A stretch of 64,000 nucleotides of DNA, from assembly GCF_000745235.1 (NCBI RefSeq), contig NZ_JQNL01000001.1, positions 2,686,501 to 2,750,500 on the forward strand. The letters are read 5' to 3'. Of this stretch, positions 16,707-28,141 are shown one piece after another; the first letter of the stretch is position 1, and each line of letters begins with the position of its first letter. This DNA comes from Luteibacter mycovicinus (GTDB taxonomy: Bacteria; Pseudomonadota; Gammaproteobacteria; Xanthomonadales; Rhodanobacteraceae). The notes under the pieces are model-generated. The model saw nothing but the letters and a program-made list of their open reading frames with translations, had not been told where the DNA came from and did not search any database. The position numbers and the translations under genes were made by a program.

Positions 16707-19259
16707 TTGCACTCACTCCGCCGGTTCGCTTTCGTTCTTCTGCCCTTCGCTCCGCTGGTCCATGCCACCGTCAGCGTCCATGCGCCACGTGTCGAGCGCA
16801 GCGATACTCCCACGTATGTCGACGTGGCCAAGCCACGTTTTTCGTGGATCGTCCGGAGCGATCGCAACGGCACGGTGCAGACGGGCTATCGCATCGTCGT
16901 CACGCAAGCCGGAAGAACCGTGTGGGACAGCGGCGACGTACGTTCGACCCGATCCTTCGACATCGACTACGCGGGACCCGCGCTGGCACCAGGCGAACGT
17001 TACGACTGGCGTGCGCAGGTGCGTACGTCGGACGGCCAGGGTGTGGTGAGCTCGCACTTCGACACCGCGCTCGATGACTCAGGCTGGCAGGGCGCGCGCT
17101 GGATCGGCAAGGCGGACGCCACGAGCTTGCCCGCGCCGCTGTTGCGCAAGACGTTTCGGGTAAACGGCAAGGTCGATCGCGCCACGCTCTACGTGGCGGC
17201 TGGCGGATACGCGGATATGTCGATCGACGGGCAGCCCGTGAGCGACGCGGTGCTGTCGCCCGGCTTCACCGACTACGACAAGCGCGTGGAAGTCGTCGCC
17301 ACCGACGTGCGGCTCGATGCCGGGGAGCATACGCTGAGTGCCGAGCTCGGCCGCGGCTTCTATGGCATGACCAACCCCAACGTCTGGCATTGGGAGAAAG
17401 CCCCGTGGCACGGGCAGCCGCGCCTGCGAGCACTGCTGCGCATCCGCTATGCCGACGGTCACCGGCAGGACATCGTCAGCGACGCGGGGTGGAAGCTCGC
17501 CGATGGCCCGACACGGCTCGACGATCTGTACGGCGGCGAAAACTACGATGCGCGTCTCGCATCCCCGTCGACATGGGCCGCCGCAAGTGAGCTGCCCGCC
17601 CCGCGCGGAACGCTCGTCGCGCAGACCGAGCAGCCCATACGGGTCGTGGATACGTTGAACGCCGTCGAGGTGACGGAGCCGAAACCCGGTACGTATGTTT
17701 TCGCTTTTCCGCGCGTTATCGCCGGCTGGGCGACGTTCGACGTGTCGGGACCGTCGGGAGCGACGGTCACGGCGCACTACGGTGAGAAGCTGATGCCCGA
17801 CGGCACGGTCGACGCACGCGATGAGCATCATTATTTCAGGCAGGGTTTCCAGACCGACCGGCTTACCCTGGCTGGCGTGCGTGAGCACTGGCATCCGCAT
17901 TTCTCGTACAAGGGCTTTCGCTATGTACAGGTCGATGGATGGCCTGGCGGCAAGCCGCTCCCCGGCGCGGTGACCGCACAGGTCATACACACCGACGTCG
18001 CCGAGACCGGGCACTTCGACAGCGCGAATGCGTTGCTCGACTGGATCCACCGCGCGGCCGTCGACACCATGCTCAACAATCTCTACGGCATTCCGACCGA
18101 TACGCCGATGTACGAGAAGAATGGCTGGACCGGTGACGGCATGGTCGGTGCGGACATGTTCCTGCGGAACCTCGACACGGGACGCCTGCTCGCGAAATGG
18201 GTCCGCGATATCGCCGACACGCGCGGGCCCGATGGCGTCCCGTTGCTGATCGCACCTAACCCCGGCTGGGGCAAGGTGCGCGCGCCCACCTGGCACTCGG
18301 CGTACGTGTTCATTCCCTGGTCGCTGTGGATGCAGACGGGAGACCGCCGACCCATGGAGGAACACCTCGATGGCATCTCGCGCTATGTCGCGATGGAGGA
18401 CGCCCGGTCACCGGGAGGCATCGCGGACACCGAACTGGGTGACTGGGTCAGTCCCGAGACCGACCCGGGTGGCGAGAATGCCCCCGAGGACAAGCATGTC
18501 GCCGCCACGGCGTACCTTTATGGCATGGAGCGTACGGTGGCGAGCATGTATCGCCTCCTCGGCGACACGAAGCGCGCGGATGGTTTCGACGCGAAGGCTG
18601 AGATCGTGCGCGACGCGTTCAATGCGCGCTTCCTCGACCGCGACGCCGCCCGATACCGCGGGGAAGGGGACAGCGGCTACCGCCAGGCGCACAACCTGCT
18701 GGCGCTGTCGTTCGGTCTCGTGCCAGACGCGTTGCGCGAGCGGGTCGCCGCCGGCGTGGCGGCGGATGCGAAAACGCGGGGCGATCACCTCGACACGGGT
18801 GCGCTCGCGACGAAGGTGATTCTGCCGGTGCTCACCGCGACCGGTCACGCCGACGACGCCTGGCGTATCGCGACGCAGACGACGTTTCCGAGCTGGGGGT
18901 TCTGGCGCGACCACGGGGCGACCAGCTTGTGGGAGCACTGGAAGCTCGCATCGCGCTCCAGGGGCCATTACTTCCTGGGCACCGTGGACGACTGGCTCTT
19001 TGGCGATGTCGCGGGCCTGCGTCCGCTGGAGGCGGGATGGCGCCGGTTCGAGGTGCGTCCTGCGCTGACAGCATGGCTGGACCACGCATCGGCATCGGTG
19101 ATGACGCCTTATGGCGAGGCCTCGGTGGCCTGGAGCAAAGAGGGTGGGAAAGTGGTGGCCGAGGTGCTTGTGCCGGTGGGGGCGGAGGCGGTGGTGCGGT
19201 TGCCGGGGCGGGGCGAGGTGGTGGTTTCCTCGGGGAGGCATCGCTTTTCCACGCCGTAG
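16707..19259 (+). CDS. alpha-L-rhamnosidase, glycoside hydrolase family 78
   Basis: A large exported enzyme that removes terminal alpha-L-rhamnose from plant or microbial glycans. N-terminal beta domains (VSVHAPRVERSD, WQGARWIGK) are followed by a carbohydrate-binding-like domain, then the (alpha/alpha)6 catalytic barrel with DTPMYEKNGWTGDG, the GH78 motif bearing a catalytic acid, and WHSAYVFIPWSLW. A C-terminal beta domain (GLRPLEAGWRRFEVRP) closes it. A TTG at 16707 has GAGG eight bases upstream and begins a clean signal peptide; an ATG at 16644 in the same frame has no good ribosome site and would add a non-signal-like tail. Confidence 0.93.
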   Translation: MHSLRRFAFVLLPFAPLVHATVSVHAPRVERSDTPTYVDVAKPRFSWIVRSDRNGTVQTGYRIVVTQAGRTVWDSGDVRSTRSFDIDYAGPALAPGERYDWRAQVRTSDGQGVVSSHFDTALDDSGWQGARWIGKADATSLPAPLLRKTFRVNGKVDRATLYVAAGGYADMSIDGQPVSDAVLSPGFTDYDKRVEVVATDVRLDAGEHTLSAELGRGFYGMTNPNVWHWEKAPWHGQPRLRALLRIRYADGHRQDIVSDAGWKLADGPTRLDDLYGGENYDARLASPSTWAAASELPAPRGTLVAQTEQPIRVVDTLNAVEVTEPKPGTYVFAFPRVIAGWATFDVSGPSGATVTAHYGEKLMPDGTVDARDEHHYFRQGFQTDRLTLAGVREHWHPHFSYKGFRYVQVDGWPGGKPLPGAVTAQVIHTDVAETGHFDSANALLDWIHRAAVDTMLNNLYGIPTDTPMYEKNGWTGDGMVGADMFLRNLDTGRLLAKWVRDIADTRGPDGVPLLIAPNPGWGKVRAPTWHSAYVFIPWSLWMQTGDRRPMEEHLDGISRYVAMEDARSPGGIADTELGDWVSPETDPGGENAPEDKHVAATAYLYGMERTVASMYRLLGDTKRADGFDAKAEIVRDAFNARFLDRDAARYRGEGDSGYRQAHNLLALSFGLVPDALRERVAAGVAADAKTRGDHLDTGALATKVILPVLTATGHADDAWRIATQTTFPSWGFWRDHGATSLWEHWKLASRSRGHYFLGTVDDWLFGDVAGLRPLEAGWRRFEVRPALTAWLDHASASVMTPYGEASVAWSKEGGKVVAEVLVPVGAEAVVRLPGRGEVVVSSGRHRFSTP

Positions 19260-19333
19260 GTGAGTCGCGTGAGGGACGCGCCTGCTCTTTACCGGATGAT
19301 GCGCTGCCGCATTGTCCCTTCACATCTCTGCAA

Positions 19334-19361
19334 TAAAGTTTGACGCCCGGCTTGCCGATAA
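19334..19361 (+). promoter_or_regulatory. FliA (sigma-28)-like promoter
   Basis: TAAAGTTT (19334-19341) and GCCGATAA (19354-19361) match both halves of the flagellar sigma-28 consensus perfectly, with a 12-base spacer in place of the usual 11. It lies just upstream of the chemoreceptor gene, the expected target class. Transcription would begin near 19368, about 26 bases before the chosen ATG. Confidence 0.75.
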
Positions 19362-19393
19362 CGCCTATACGGGGAATCACGGGGGTGAGGGGC

Positions 19394-21085
19394 ATGTCGT
19401 CGATAAAAAACTGGTTTGGCCGCACGCGGCTGAATACGCGCGTGTGGATGGTGATGACGGTCGTGGTGCTCGGCCTCTTGGCGCAGACCGTGATGTCGGG
19501 CATCGAAAGCCGCGCGGTGCAGATGCGCGACCTGCAGGACACGCTGACCCAGCACGTGGACGCGGCGATCGCCATCGTCGACGGCTACCACGCGCGAGCC
19601 GCCAGGGGTGAGATGAGCGACGTGGAAGCCCGTGTCGCCGCCCTTGAGGCGGTCGAGTCGATGCGCTGGGACGACGGCAAGGGCTACGTGTTCGCTTTCG
19701 ATTCGACGCTGGCCATGCGTATGCATCCTCTGCGCCACGACGAGGTCGGCCAGAACATCCGCGACGATGCGGATGGCAAGGGCTTCCACCATTACGAGGC
19801 CATGCTCAAGGCGGATATCGCCGCCGGCCACGGCGTCACGCGTTACACGCAGATCATGCCCAAGACGAAGGAGCTGCGCGACAAGATCAGCTACTCGTCG
19901 TGGTACAAGCCGTGGGATCTGCATCTGATTTCCGGTGCCTACTTCGATGATATCGACGCCGCCTTCGCCGCGCAGCTGAAACGCGACCTGATGAAGTCGG
20001 GCATCATCGCGGTGCTCGCGATGTTCATCGTCTGGCTGTCCATGAGCAGCATCCGTACCACGGTGGGCGGCGAGCCGCGTGACGCGGTGGAGATCGCCGG
20101 GCGTATCGCCGGGGGCGATCTGCGCACCGATGGCACCACGTTCGCGCCCGCCAGCCTGCTCGGCGCGCTCGAGCGCATGCGCGCCACGCTGTCGTCCATC
20201 GTGACCGAGGTACAGGAAGGCGCACATGTCGTGTCGACCACCTCGGGCGAGATTGCCCGGGGCAACGACGACCTGTCGCAGCGCACGCAGGAACAGGCGT
20301 CCAGCCTCGAAGAAACCGCCGCGTCGATGGAAGAGATGACCGCGACGGTGAAACAGAACGCGGAGAACGCCGTCGCCGCGGATCGCCTCTCCCGGCATGC
20401 GCGTCGCGAAGCGGAGAAGGGCGGCGACGTCGTCGCCCAGGCGATGGACGCGATGATCCAGATCGGTGATTCCAGTCGTCGCATTGCCGACATCGTCGGC
20501 CTGATCGACGAGATCGCTTTCCAGACCAATCTGCTGGCATTGAATGCGGCGGTGGAAGCGGCACGTGCCGGCGAGCAGGGGCGTGGCTTCGCGGTAGTCG
20601 CCGCCGAGGTGCGCCGCCTGGCTCAGTCCAGCGCGTCCGCGTCCAGGGAGATCAAACGCCTGATCGTCGAAAGCGGCGAGCGTGTCGAAGCGGGTGCCTC
20701 ACTGGTCGAGCAGTCGTCGACCGCCCTGACGAGCATCGTCGCCAGCGTCAAGAAGGTCACCGATATCGTCGCGGAGATCGCCGCCGCGAGTGCCGAGCAG
20801 TCGGCCGGCGTGGATCAGGTCAATACCGCGATCGCACAGATCGATCAGGTCACCCAGGAAAACGCGGCACTGGTCGAGGAGGCCGCGGCCGCCGCCAAGT
20901 CGATGCAGGACCAGGCCCAGTCGCTGCGCGATCAGGTGGCGTTCTTCACCGTGGACGCGGTCGAGCGGCCGGCGCTGAAAGCCTCGCCCGCCGAACGCGC
21001 CGCGCATGATGCCCGTTTCGGTCAGGTCGGCAAGGCGACCGCGCCGGCCGCGACCGGCAGCGATGCCTGGGTGGAGTTCGCCTGA
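19394..21085 (+). CDS. methyl-accepting chemotaxis protein
   Basis: A 563-residue transmembrane chemoreceptor: a first membrane segment ([15 protein letters not shown]), a periplasmic single-Cache domain with [13 protein letters not shown] and [19 protein letters not shown], a second membrane segment ([16 protein letters not shown]), a HAMP-like linker, and a long signalling domain whose hairpin tip [20 protein letters not shown] contacts CheA/CheW. The ATG at 19394 follows GAGGGG; earlier start codons lie inside the FliA-like promoter. sCache_2 domains often bind small carboxylates, but the ligand is unknown. No CheR/CheB-binding pentapeptide is evident; it ends WVEFA. Confidence 0.96.
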   Translation: MSSIKNWFGRTRLNTRVWMVMTVVVLGLLAQTVMSGIESRAVQMRDLQDTLTQHVDAAIAIVDGYHARAARGEMSDVEARVAALEAVESMRWDDGKGYVFAFDSTLAMRMHPLRHDEVGQNIRDDADGKGFHHYEAMLKADIAAGHGVTRYTQIMPKTKELRDKISYSSWYKPWDLHLISGAYFDDIDAAFAAQLKRDLMKSGIIAVLAMFIVWLSMSSIRTTVGGEPRDAVEIAGRIAGGDLRTDGTTFAPASLLGALERMRATLSSIVTEVQEGAHVVSTTSGEIARGNDDLSQRTQEQASSLEETAASMEEMTATVKQNAENAVAADRLSRHARREAEKGGDVVAQAMDAMIQIGDSSRRIADIVGLIDEIAFQTNLLALNAAVEAARAGEQGRGFAVVAAEVRRLAQSSASASREIKRLIVESGERVEAGASLVEQSSTALTSIVASVKKVTDIVAEIAAASAEQSAGVDQVNTAIAQIDQVTQENAALVEEAAAAAKSMQDQAQSLRDQVAFFTVDAVERPALKASPAERAAHDARFGQVGKATAPAATGSDAWVEFA

Positions 21086-21128
21086 GGGTGTTTTATGCTG
21101 GTGTCATCGCACCGGCACGAGACCCCGC

Positions 21129-22808
<1,680 letters not shown>

Positions 22809-22925
22809 GCCCCGCGAAAGGATGATTCTGGGCACGATCCGGATCATCCGCGCCTCCACCTCGGATTCACGTCTTCCGCACGAATCTGTCCGCCAGGGGA
22901 GGGCCGACGCCATGAGTGAGTCCGT

Positions 22926-25385
22926 ATGAACCGAGTCAGGAGATTCCACCCGGCGACGCTGTTCAGCGCGCTGGTCTTCGCCCTCTGGGGTGCCGTGATG
23001 CTGCTGGGCGGCATCCGCCTCTTCGGATCCGGCGGCTCCGTGTATTACCTGGCCGCGGGCGCGATCACGTTGCTGGTCGCCGCGCTGCTGCTGTTCCGCG
23101 TGCGGCTCGCCGTACCGATCTACGCCCTGCTGCTGATCGCCACCGCGGCCTGGGCCGTGTGGGAAGTACGGTGGGACTGGTGGCAGCTTCTGCCGCGCCT
23201 GGATGTCTGGTTTGTGCTCGGCCTATGGCTCTTGTTGCCCTGGCCGCGACGCGGGCTCGGCCACGATCGCTTTGGCGAAACGGCACGCGGCACCGGCGGC
23301 GGTTTTCTCTTTCTATCGTTGCTGATCGTCGCCGCCGTCGGCATCGTCGGTGCGCTGCATATCGATCACGACCTGCCGGGCGAGCTTCCGATGGCCGATG
23401 TCTCGGGACCGCAAGGCGACCGTGCCGCGCGCCCGGACAGCGACTGGACCGACTACGGCGGTTCGCCCTACGGTCAGCGGTACTCGCCGTTGAAGCAGAT
23501 CACCCCCGATAACGTCGGCCAGCTTCAGGTGGCGTGGAAGATTCAGACCGGCGATGTGCCCGGCCCGGATGACCCCGCCGAGACCACGGCGGAGAACACG
23601 CCGCTGAAGATCGGTGACACCGTGTATCTGTGCACGCCGCACAGTAAGGTGATCGCGGTGAATGCGGCCACCGGTGAGAAGCGCTGGGAGTTCGACCCGA
23701 AGATCCAGAGCCCCGTCGGCTTCAAACACTGGGAGCACATGACCTGCCGCGGCGTGTCCTATCACGACGATGCGAAGTATGCGGCGGCGGTGATTCCCGC
23801 TCCGGCGACCACGGCGGCCGGAGTGCCGGCGGTCGCGTCGACCGCACCGCTGCCGCCGTCGGCCATTGCCACGGCAAGCTGCCCGCGCCGTCTGTTCCTG
23901 CCGACGGCGGATGCGCGCCTGATCGCGCTCGATGCGGACAACGGCCAGCCGTGCACGGACTTCGGCCAGCAGGGGACGGTGAACCTGCGGACGAATGTCG
24001 GCCCGTTCACCCCGGGCGGCTATTACTCGACGTCGCCACCCGCCGTGACGAAAGACCTCGTGATCATCGGCGGTCACGTGACCGACAACGAGTCGACCAA
24101 CGAGCCGTCCGGCGTGATCCGTGCCTTCGACGTGCATGACGGTCACCTCGTCTGGAACTGGGATCCGGGCAATCCGGACGCGACCGCGCCGATCGGGCCC
24201 GACGGCATCTACACGCGCAACTCGCCCAACGTCTGGTCGCTCTTCAGCGTCGACGAAGGCCTCGGCATCGTCTATCTGCCGATGGGCAACCAGACGCCGG
24301 ATCAGTTCGGCGGCGGTCGTACGCCGACGTCGGAAAAGTACAGTGCAGGTCTCGTCGCCCTCGACGTCGCCACGGGCAAGGTGAAGTGGAACTACCAGTT
24401 CACCCACCACGATTTGTGGGACATGGATGTGGGTGGCCAGCCGACCCTGATCGACCTGCAGACCGCGGACGGCGTAAAGCCCGCGGTGATCGCATCGACC
24501 AAGCAGGGTAGCGTGTACGTGCTGGACCGCCGCGACGGGACACCGATCGTGCCGATTCAGGAAGTACCGCGCCCGCAGGGTGCCGTGGCGGGCGACCATA
24601 CGGCACCCACGCAGCCGTTGTCCGACCTGAACTTCGCGCCGCCGCAGGTACGCGAGAGGGACATGTGGGGCACCACGCCGCTGGATCAGCTCTGGTGCCG
24701 CGTACGTTTCCGCTCGCTGCGTTACGACGGTATGTTCACTCCGCCCTCGCTGCAGGGATCGCTGGTGTTTCCGGGTAACTTCGGCGTGTTCGACTGGGGT
24801 GGCGTGTCGGTCGATCCGACGCGCCAGCTGATGCTGATCAATCCGAGTTACATGGCCTTCCAGTCGAAGCTGATTCCGAAGGAAGAGCTGGCGAAGATGG
24901 AAGTCGGCCCGGCGAAGAGCGAGACCGAGGGCGTCAAGAAAGCCGAAGGCATTCCCTACGGCATCGAGCTGTCGGCCTTCCTGTCGCCGCTGGGCATTCC
25001 GTGCCAGGCACCGCCGTGGGGCTATGTCGCGGGCGTGGACCTGCGCAGCGGCAAGATGATGTGGCGGCACAAGAACGGCACCATCGTCGACAGCGCGCCG
25101 CTGCCGATCCCGATGCCGCTTGGCGTGCCCAGCCTTGGCGGTATGGTGACCACGGCTGGCGGCGTCACCTTCCTCAGCGGCACGCTCGACTATTACGTGC
25201 GTGGGTACGACGTCCGTACGGGCAAAAAGCTCTGGGAATCGCGTCTGCCGGCCGGCGGCCAGGCAACGCCGATGACCTATGCCGACAGCAGCGGCCGGCA
25301 GTACCTGCTGGTGGTCGCCGGCGGACATGGTTCCCTGGGCACGAAGCAGGGCGACTGGGTGATCGCTTACGCGTTGCCGAAGTAA
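22926..25385 (+). CDS. gcd: membrane-bound PQQ-dependent glucose dehydrogenase
   Basis: An 819-residue enzyme that oxidises glucose to gluconolactone in the periplasm and passes electrons to ubiquinone. The first 150 residues form about five membrane segments; the rest is the PQQ-binding beta-propeller, beginning DWTDYGGSPYGQRYSPLKQI and including HMTCRGVSYHDD, SPNVWSLFSVDEGLGIVYLP and a late WRHKNGTIVDSAPLP. Length and order match Gcd. PQQ synthesis genes are not in the window. A gluconokinase gene lies about 2 kb downstream, fitting a periplasmic glucose-to-gluconate route. Confidence 0.95.
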   Translation: MNRVRRFHPATLFSALVFALWGAVMLLGGIRLFGSGGSVYYLAAGAITLLVAALLLFRVRLAVPIYALLLIATAAWAVWEVRWDWWQLLPRLDVWFVLGLWLLLPWPRRGLGHDRFGETARGTGGGFLFLSLLIVAAVGIVGALHIDHDLPGELPMADVSGPQGDRAARPDSDWTDYGGSPYGQRYSPLKQITPDNVGQLQVAWKIQTGDVPGPDDPAETTAENTPLKIGDTVYLCTPHSKVIAVNAATGEKRWEFDPKIQSPVGFKHWEHMTCRGVSYHDDAKYAAAVIPAPATTAAGVPAVASTAPLPPSAIATASCPRRLFLPTADARLIALDADNGQPCTDFGQQGTVNLRTNVGPFTPGGYYSTSPPAVTKDLVIIGGHVTDNESTNEPSGVIRAFDVHDGHLVWNWDPGNPDATAPIGPDGIYTRNSPNVWSLFSVDEGLGIVYLPMGNQTPDQFGGGRTPTSEKYSAGLVALDVATGKVKWNYQFTHHDLWDMDVGGQPTLIDLQTADGVKPAVIASTKQGSVYVLDRRDGTPIVPIQEVPRPQGAVAGDHTAPTQPLSDLNFAPPQVRERDMWGTTPLDQLWCRVRFRSLRYDGMFTPPSLQGSLVFPGNFGVFDWGGVSVDPTRQLMLINPSYMAFQSKLIPKEELAKMEVGPAKSETEGVKKAEGIPYGIELSAFLSPLGIPCQAPPWGYVAGVDLRSGKMMWRHKNGTIVDSAPLPIPMPLGVPSLGGMVTTAGGVTFLSGTLDYYVRGYDVRTGKKLWESRLPAGGQATPMTYADSSGRQYLLVVAGGHGSLGTKQGDWVIAYALPK

Positions 25386-25427
25386 AAAAACGTCGCGGGG
25401 CGCGCTCCTGTAGGAGCGCGCCCCGCG
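25384..25427 (-). terminator. palindrome plus T tract ending the MFS gene
   Basis: A 16-bp perfect stem with a 2-base centre (25394-25409 with 25412-25427) is followed on the minus strand by seven T residues (complement of 25384-25390). It lies downstream of the MFS gene and should terminate it. The stem is itself a REP-like unit, so a repeat serves as terminator here. Confidence 0.75.
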
Positions 25428-25477
25428 CGCGATCGGTCTGCCATGCCGATGTCGCGCGCAAGGCGCGCTCCTGCAGG
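25394..25477. repeat. REP-like repeat cluster
   Basis: Three copies of the AGGAGCGCGCC-type unit fill the gap between gcd and the MFS gene: two head-to-head at 25394-25427 and one inverted, partly diverged copy at about 25452-25477. The unit is the same as at 8997-9092, so it is a dispersed chromosomal repeat of this genome. Confidence 0.75.
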
Positions 25478-25478
25478 A

Positions 25479-26684
25479 TCAGGCCTTTCTGGGCTCCGGC
25501 AAGAACGCCGCCAGCAACCCGATCAACGGCAAGAACGCACAAACCTGATACACCGCCTCGATCCCGAGGTGGTCGGCCAGCTCGCCCAGCCCCGCGGCAC
25601 CCAGCCCGCCCATCCCGAACGAAAAGCCGAAGAACAATCCCGAGATCATCCCGACCTTACCCGGCACCAGCTCCTGCGCGAACACCACGATCGCCGGAAA
25701 CGCCGAGGCCAGAATCAGCCCGATCGCCACCGTCAGCGGCGCCGTCCAGAACAGGCTGGCGTGCGGCAGCAACAGGGTGAAGGGCAGGGTGCCCAGGATC
25801 GAGAACCAGATCACCCGCTTGCGCCCGAAACGGTCGCCCAGCGGACCACCCAGCACCGTCCCGACCGCGACCGCGCCGAGGAAGACGAACAGGTGCAGCT
25901 GCGCGTTCTGCACGGACACGTTGAAACGGTGGATCAGGTAGAAGGTGAAGTAACTCGTCAGACTCGCGAGGTACACGTACTTGGAGAAGATCAGCGCGAG
26001 CAGGACGGCGATGCCGCGCTTCGCATCCTTGCTGCTCGGCGCGATGGACGCGTGCTTGCCGGCGCTCGCGTTGAGGCGTGGCAGGCCGTGATGGCGATAC
26101 CACTGGCCGACGTTCCACAGCACCGCGCCGGAGAGAAGGGCCAACATGGCGAAGAAGGCCAGGCTCGATTGGCCCCAGCGGACCACGACGATCGCCGCGG
26201 CAAGCGGACCCAGTGCCTGCCCGGCGTTGCCGCCGACCTGGAACAGTGACTGGGCCAGGCCATGACGACCACCCGAGGCCATCCGCGCCACGCGCGAGGA
26301 TTCGGGGTGGAACACGGACGAGCCCATGCCGAGCAACGCCGCGCCGATCAGCAGCATCGGGTAGGTATGTGCCGCCGACAACACCAGCAGACCGGCCAGC
26401 GAGAACAGCGTGCCGCCCGGCAGCGCCAGCGGCGTGGGACGGCGGTCCGCGTAAAGGCCCACCAGCGGCTGCAGGATGGACGCGGTGATCTGGTAGGTCA
26501 GCGTGATCAGGCCGATCTGGCCGAAGTCCAGATGAAAGCCGGCCTTCAGACCCGGATAGATGGCGGGCAGCAGCGACTGCATCATGTCGTTGAGCAGATG
26601 GCAGAAGCTGATAGCGAAGATGACGCCGTAAACGGTCGGGTCGGCGCGCGGCGTGTCTGCCGCGGCGCTCACGGGCGCTTGCAT
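25479..26684 (-). CDS. MFS transporter, fosmidomycin-resistance (Fsr)-like
   Basis: A 401-residue major facilitator with about 12 membrane segments. FCHLLNDMMQSLLPAIYPGLK near the start and GMGSSVFHPESSRVARMASGGRHG are characteristic of the Fsr group of drug exporters. The typical cytoplasmic loop with Arg-rich GDRFGRKRV lies in the second half. The ATG at 26684 was chosen because the longer frame runs into the divergent regulator. It is transcribed away from an AraC-family gene 70 bases upstream, the likely regulator. The true substrate is not known. Confidence 0.9.
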   Translation of the reverse strand: MQAPVSAAADTPRADPTVYGVIFAISFCHLLNDMMQSLLPAIYPGLKAGFHLDFGQIGLITLTYQITASILQPLVGLYADRRPTPLALPGGTLFSLAGLLVLSAAHTYPMLLIGAALLGMGSSVFHPESSRVARMASGGRHGLAQSLFQVGGNAGQALGPLAAAIVVVRWGQSSLAFFAMLALLSGAVLWNVGQWYRHHGLPRLNASAGKHASIAPSSKDAKRGIAVLLALIFSKYVYLASLTSYFTFYLIHRFNVSVQNAQLHLFVFLGAVAVGTVLGGPLGDRFGRKRVIWFSILGTLPFTLLLPHASLFWTAPLTVAIGLILASAFPAIVVFAQELVPGKVGMISGLFFGFSFGMGGLGAAGLGELADHLGIEAVYQVCAFLPLIGLLAAFLPEPRKA

Positions 26685-26754
26685 GCGGGTGTCCTGGGGC
26701 GGGGGAGGCTTATGAGAACACGAGGCCACCCTGTCCCGCGCTAGGATATGGGTC

Positions 26755-27543
26755 ATGAGTATTGGAGATCGGGACACCGCAGACATCCCGTTTCGCGACG
26801 TCTTCGACGATACGCCGCGGGCGGTCGTATCGAGCGGCAACGAATACCCCTCGTCGTTCGAGCTGGCGACGCACCGGCACCGTCGCGGCCAGCTGCTCTA
26901 CGCGTCCGCCGGCACGGTCGCCGTGACCACGCCCGACGGGGCCTGGCTGGCGCCGTCCGAACGCGCGGTGTGGATTCCGGCCACCACGCCCCATTCCGTG
27001 CGCATGATCGGCACGGTCAGCACGCGCAGCGTCTACACCGAACACGATGCCGCGAGCCCGCTGGGCGATGTCTGCCGTGTACTTGCCGTCTCGCCCCTGC
27101 TGCGCGCGCTGCTGGTCGCGGCGGTCGAGGTGCCTCGCGAATACGATCTGGTCGGCCGCGACGGCATGCTGATGTCGCTGCTGGTGGCCGAAGTGGGCAG
27201 CGCCCGGACGATACCGCTGGCGTTACCGCTCCCTACCGACACGCGGCTTGCCGCGCGCTGCGCGCGCTTTCTGGAGCACCCGCGGATGACCGAGGGCATC
27301 GACGACTGGGCGGATGAGCTGGGTACGCACCGGCGAAGCTTTACGCGGCTGTTCCGGCGGGAAACCGGCATGAGTTTCGCGCAATGGCGGCAGCAGGCAT
27401 GCCTGCTTGCGGCATTGCCGCGCCTCGGCGCGGGAGCGACGGTGACGACGGTCGCGCTGGATCTGGGCTACGAGAGTCCGGCGAGCTTCTCGACGATGTT
27501 CCGGCGGGCGCTGGGCAAGCCACCGAGTCACTACCGTGGCTAG
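26755..27543 (+). CDS. AraC-family transcriptional regulator
   Basis: A 262-residue regulator. The N-terminal cupin-like sensor domain contains THRHRRGQLLYASAG and VWIPATTPHSVRM, typical of the subgroup that controls divergent MFS exporters. The C-terminal double helix-turn-helix has GTHRRSFTRLFRRETGMSFAQWRQ and LDLGYESPASFSTMFRRALGKPPSHYR. It likely controls the divergent Fsr-like exporter through the shared 70-base gap. The inducing compound is unknown. Confidence 0.93.
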   Translation: MSIGDRDTADIPFRDVFDDTPRAVVSSGNEYPSSFELATHRHRRGQLLYASAGTVAVTTPDGAWLAPSERAVWIPATTPHSVRMIGTVSTRSVYTEHDAASPLGDVCRVLAVSPLLRALLVAAVEVPREYDLVGRDGMLMSLLVAEVGSARTIPLALPLPTDTRLAARCARFLEHPRMTEGIDDWADELGTHRRSFTRLFRRETGMSFAQWRQQACLLAALPRLGAGATVTTVALDLGYESPASFSTMFRRALGKPPSHYRG

Positions 27544-27548
27544 AACCG

Positions 27549-28055
27549 TCACACGTCCTGCTCATCGTGACACCCCGCCCGGACGATTTTCTCGATCGCC
27601 TCGGCCGGAGGCATTCCCACATTGATCCGCAGCGCCTCATCCGCTGACGGTTCCTCCAGCGTCGCCAGCTGACTGTCCAGCAAGGTCGGATCGAAGAAGT
27701 GCCCACTACGATGACCGAGCCGTTCCGCCAGCAACTCGCGCGAAGCATGCAGGTAGACGAAGCGCACATCGTCATGTCCATGCCGCAGGAAATCGCGATA
27801 GCGTTTCTTCAGCGACGAACATGCCAGCACCATCGATTCGCCGAGCGCGCGATGGCGATCCATCTCGGCGACGATGGCCTCCAGCCAGGGCTGGCGGTCC
27901 GTATCGTCGAGTGGAATGCCACGGGCCATCTTGTCGCGATTGACCTGCGGATGGAGAGGGTCGGCATCCACGAAAGGCTGGCCAAGGCGCGCGGCCAGGC
28001 CCTCGCCTATCGTACTTTTGCCACTGCCGGAGACGCCCATGACGATAGTGATCAT
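27549..28055 (-). CDS. gntK: gluconokinase
   Basis: A 168-residue kinase that phosphorylates gluconate to 6-phosphogluconate in the cytoplasm. The P-loop GVSGSGKST is at residues 7-15, followed by FVDADPLHPQVNRDKMARGIPLDD-type substrate residues, CSSLKKRYRD and the lid region GHRSGHFFDPTLLDSQ, all diagnostic of GntK. The start at 28055 places the P-loop immediately after the ATG as in the family. With gcd nearby it completes a direct oxidative glucose route. Its 3' end abuts the convergent AraC gene with five bases between. Confidence 0.94.
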   Translation of the reverse strand: MITIVMGVSGSGKSTIGEGLAARLGQPFVDADPLHPQVNRDKMARGIPLDDTDRQPWLEAIVAEMDRHRALGESMVLACSSLKKRYRDFLRHGHDDVRFVYLHASRELLAERLGHRSGHFFDPTLLDSQLATLEEPSADEALRINVGMPPAEAIEKIVRAGCHDEQDV

Positions 28056-28141
28056 CGGACAAGCATGCCGTGGCGTCGGCCACTGATTCGTGAACGGCTT
28101 CGCGTACCATCGGCGATACGTCTTCCTTGCCGACAACGCTC

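Noticed and set aside
27549..28055. Shikimate kinase for the small P-loop protein
   Set aside because: GHRSGHFFDPTLLDSQ and DPLHPQVNRDKM are gluconokinase signatures.
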